From Austropuccinia psidii (Eukaryota > Basidiomycota > Pucciniomycetes > Pucciniales > Sphaerophragmiaceae), in assembly GCA_023105745.1 (NCBI GenBank), contig JALGQZ010000015.1, positions 3,428,999 to 3,492,998 of the forward strand: a stretch of 64,000 bases of DNA. The letters run 5' to 3'. The notes under the pieces are model-generated. The model was not told the DNA's origin, made no database searches, and saw only the letters and a program-made list of their open reading frames with translations. Of this stretch, positions 61,510 through 64,000 are shown piece after piece (position 1 is the stretch's first letter; every line of letters begins with the position of its first letter). A program made the position numbers and the translations under genes.

Positions 61510-63107
61510 ATGTCAGAAATTAAATTAAAATTGAATTATTCTGATTTAAAATTTAAATTCAATAAAATTAAATTTACTCAAAATTTAAATGGTGGAAATT
61601 TTTGTGAATCTCAAGATAAATTAATAAAAAAATGTAATATGTAAGTTTTAAATTACTCTAATCAAAATTATAAATTTCTTAAATCAATTTTTGAAACTTT
61701 GATCAATTTTTAATTTTTATTTTTTTAGATGTCAAGATAAATTCGTAAAGTATACTTGTCCATCATGCAATTTGAGATATTGCAGTTTAGATTGCTTTAA
61801 ATCACCGGTGAGTTATTTCAATTTATCATTATTCTTAATAATCTTTTAACTCAATCGATTGATTGTCTTTGTCGATGGCTAGGATCATCTCAATTGTTCT
61901 GAATCATTTTATCGAAATCAAATCATTCAAGATACCAAAATCGAAGGTTCTTTAAACTCAAACAATCAAAAGCAAATCTTTGAAATCTTAAAGCGATTCG
62001 AGTTGGATCAAGAAAATCTGGACGATCAAGAAGAAGACCAACATGATTTCTTTGGTAATATAACTAAAGAACAACTAGGTAAGTACATTTTAAACTGATC
62101 ATGCTTCATCAAAATTTTAATTATTAAATCATTTAAGGCCAAATTTTGATTTTCTTTTAAACCATTTCATCCACTCAGACAATCTTTCAGAAGAAGACTT
62201 ATTAAAATTTCTTTCGCCTGATCAAGTTCTTGATTTTCATCAAAAATTTCACAATGGTCATCTCGATCAACACTTTATTGAGGCCACAATTAACTCTCAA
62301 TTTAATGATCCTTGGTGGATAGATCAACATTCCATCAAATCTCACTCAACTTTTTATCCACCTTGCATTTCACAATCTATATTACCCCAATTACCATCCC
62401 AACCGAATCCCTCATTGGCATACCATACTTTTTCTTTAATGTTGAGCTACCATTACTACTAATTTGAAATCTTTATCCCCAGTCGCACCTGTTTCTGACT
62501 CTATTGGATGGTTACATTTATCCTACATAGGCTCGGTTATGTTTTTCTACTCCGTCATTTTGGACTTGGTAGTCTTCAAGAGGCCTCTCAAGATAAATCG
62601 GAGATTATTAAATATTTACCCAACTTTTTACCAATTCTTTTCGATTCTTCACTCCGCCCAATTTCCATTTTGGAATGTTTTAGTATTTTTCTCTCAACCA
62701 CCCCAAGCGCGACCCCAGATGTGATCCCATTGTTGATTAAGGACCTTGGTATCTTATTCTCTGCAATAGCTCAAAGCAAGATCTTAATGATTTCAAATGA
62801 GAGCTCAGTTAAGCGACTTTACGAATCCGCCCTAGCGGATCTCCATGAATTCTTGAGTACACATTTTGAAGATTTGAAACTCAAAAAACGAAACAAGGCC
62901 ACTTTACTCAAACTTCGTTATTTAATTGCTTTTGCCATGGTCCCCTCAAGAGTTGAAACGTTAATTAAGGATTTGACTAAAGTCGCCTTGAATCCTGATT
63001 TTGATAATCTCCAACAAACTCCTCTGGCGGACTCTGAAAATATTATACAACGCCTGCTTCAAACGCCCCCCTCTGATAATAATAAGCCTAAGATTGTCGA
63101 ACTTTGA
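61510..63107 (+). CDS. ZNHIT2: HIT zinc-finger protein, ZNHIT2-like
   Basis: Five exons (61510-61640, 61729-61807, 61883-62078, 62179-62440, 62531-63107) give 414 residues, close to the ~400 of ZNHIT2 proteins. The zf-HIT domain is at residues 42-75: ligands C42, C45, C54, C57, C62, C66, H72 and C75 in the pattern CNICQDKFVKYTCPSCNLRY followed by CSLDC and HLNC. After an acidic stretch comes a helical region (LSEEDLLKFLSPDQVLDFHQ) and the C-terminal domain (LGYVFLLRHFG ... HEFLSTHFEDLKLKKR). In animals ZNHIT2 links the R2TP/RUVBL chaperone complex to U5 snRNP assembly, so a nuclear RNP-assembly role is likely. The fourth intron (donor GTTGAG, branch CTACTAAT) needs the second acceptor, CATAG at 62530; the first, CCCCAG at about 62480, leads into a stop. 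Confidence 0.85.
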
Positions 63108-64000
63108 ACTCTTGGATTATTCGATCGGTTGATACAGTCGCCTAATTGTTGGTTTCTTACAATGAACACATTCTAAAATTAATGCAATTTTTTCAATTTC
63201 ATATCTTTAAGATAGTTTATCAATCTTTTTGAATTCGCCGCCAATAATTTTCTTTTCTGAAATCAAAGAATACAGAGGTCCTACTAAATTATGATATTTG
63301 TCTCAACCAATTACTTAGTTTGTACCCTACCTTTTCCCCTAAGCGAAACATTTACTATGCAAATTAATTTTGTCAAAGTGATCATCCAGTTGAAAATAGA
63401 TCATGATTTTCTTTTCAAGAAATCAAAATGACCACCAAAAAAAATTCATCATCAATTCTGTTAAAAGTGGGTATTTTATCTTATCTTCTTAAACAAACAA
63501 AAGTTTGGTCCCATTTTGATTTTAATTCGCTGTTTTTTTTGAGTAAACATCTAAAAATAAATGAGGATTTTTAAAAACCAAAATGCGTTAGTAAAATGTG
63601 TTAATTGAACCAATACCAAATGTTTACTAAACACACACACACCCTTTTAATATAAATTGTTCAATTAATTAATAAAAAAAATATGATAATTTATGAAAAT
63701 AATTTTTCAAAAATTAATAAATAATAAATACATATAAATATGAATATAAGGTGCTTGATCAATTTTCAGATAAATAAATAAATCCATCTATAAGCAAGAA
63801 AGAAAGAATGAAAAAGAATAAAAAAACCAATGCATAGGGGACATAATAAAAAAATAAAATAAAATAAACAATATATTAAATAATAATAATAATAATAAAT
63901 GATAATAATTAAATATAATGATAATAAGAAAACATTTCAAACTTATCAAAATCTTACATTTTATTTAAAAATCTTGAATATATATATATATATATATTAA
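63108..64000. other. 3' flank and A+T-rich tail
   Basis: Downstream of the zinc-finger gene; no further gene. Simple repeats near the window end: (aat)n at about 63880-63900 and (at)n at 63979-63997. Confidence 0.5.

Noticed and set aside
1..64000. CRISPR arrays, bacterial operons, rRNA genes
   Set aside because: No regularly spaced repeats with unique spacers, no ribosome-binding-site-led gene strings, and no rRNA sequence; spliced genes show a eukaryotic nuclear sequence.

Overview
This window reads as a very A+T-rich, transposon-swollen nuclear chromosome of a filamentous fungus, most likely a basidiomycete and probably a rust (Pucciniales). The evidence is intron-dense genes with short GT-AG introns and CTAAT-type branch points, a fungal Cdc12-type septin with eight introns, and a Gag/protease style that I associate with rust Ty3/Gypsy elements. 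The species is an inference; no bacterial, organellar or CRISPR feature is seen.

Layout. 1-905: nothing recognisable. 906-5348: solo LTR (4-bp TSD gtag) with a tripled 405-bp block and a nested 984-bp CACTA element (TSD tca). 5349-9887: old A+T-rich sequence with one possible gene relic. 9891-28277: probably one PIF/Harbinger transposon (24/29-matching ends, TSD TAA) split by a very young LTR retrotransposon (14459-26157, TSD acac, two 2607-bp LTRs with only three differences noticed). That retroelement encodes Gag, a CCHC knuckle and an aspartic protease in a long ORF, but no reverse transcriptase, RNase H or integrase, so it should be non-autonomous. 29072-30801: septin Cdc12. 31995-35160: a diverged Mutator end, then T-rich repeat DNA with an octamer array. 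35880-37560: decayed coiled-coil gene. 37740-40860: degenerate AT repeats. 41900-43260: fragments of a second Harbinger-like lineage. 44859-49262: a complete Mutator-like element (8-bp TSD) whose broken gene joins FAR1-type DNA binding, MULE transposase and an OTU cysteine-protease domain. 50405-50760: another Mutator end. 51190-54560: second decayed Harbinger copy. 54790-55640: almost pure A/T. 56506-59415: four-exon gene for an 891-residue Asn/Ser/Gln-rich protein of unknown function. 61510-63107: five-exon HIT zinc-finger gene (ZNHIT2-like).

Only three genes look like intact host genes (septin, Asn-rich protein, ZNHIT2-like). They are far apart and show no functional clustering. The rest is a layered record of mobile elements: five kinds (Gypsy, CACTA, Harbinger, Mutator, solo LTR), several with readable target-site duplications, which lets the insertion order be worked out. 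The most unusual items are the RT-less retroelement with three polypurine-tract copies and a second protease-like fold, the Pol III-type A/B boxes in its LTR, and the OTU-carrying Mutator element.
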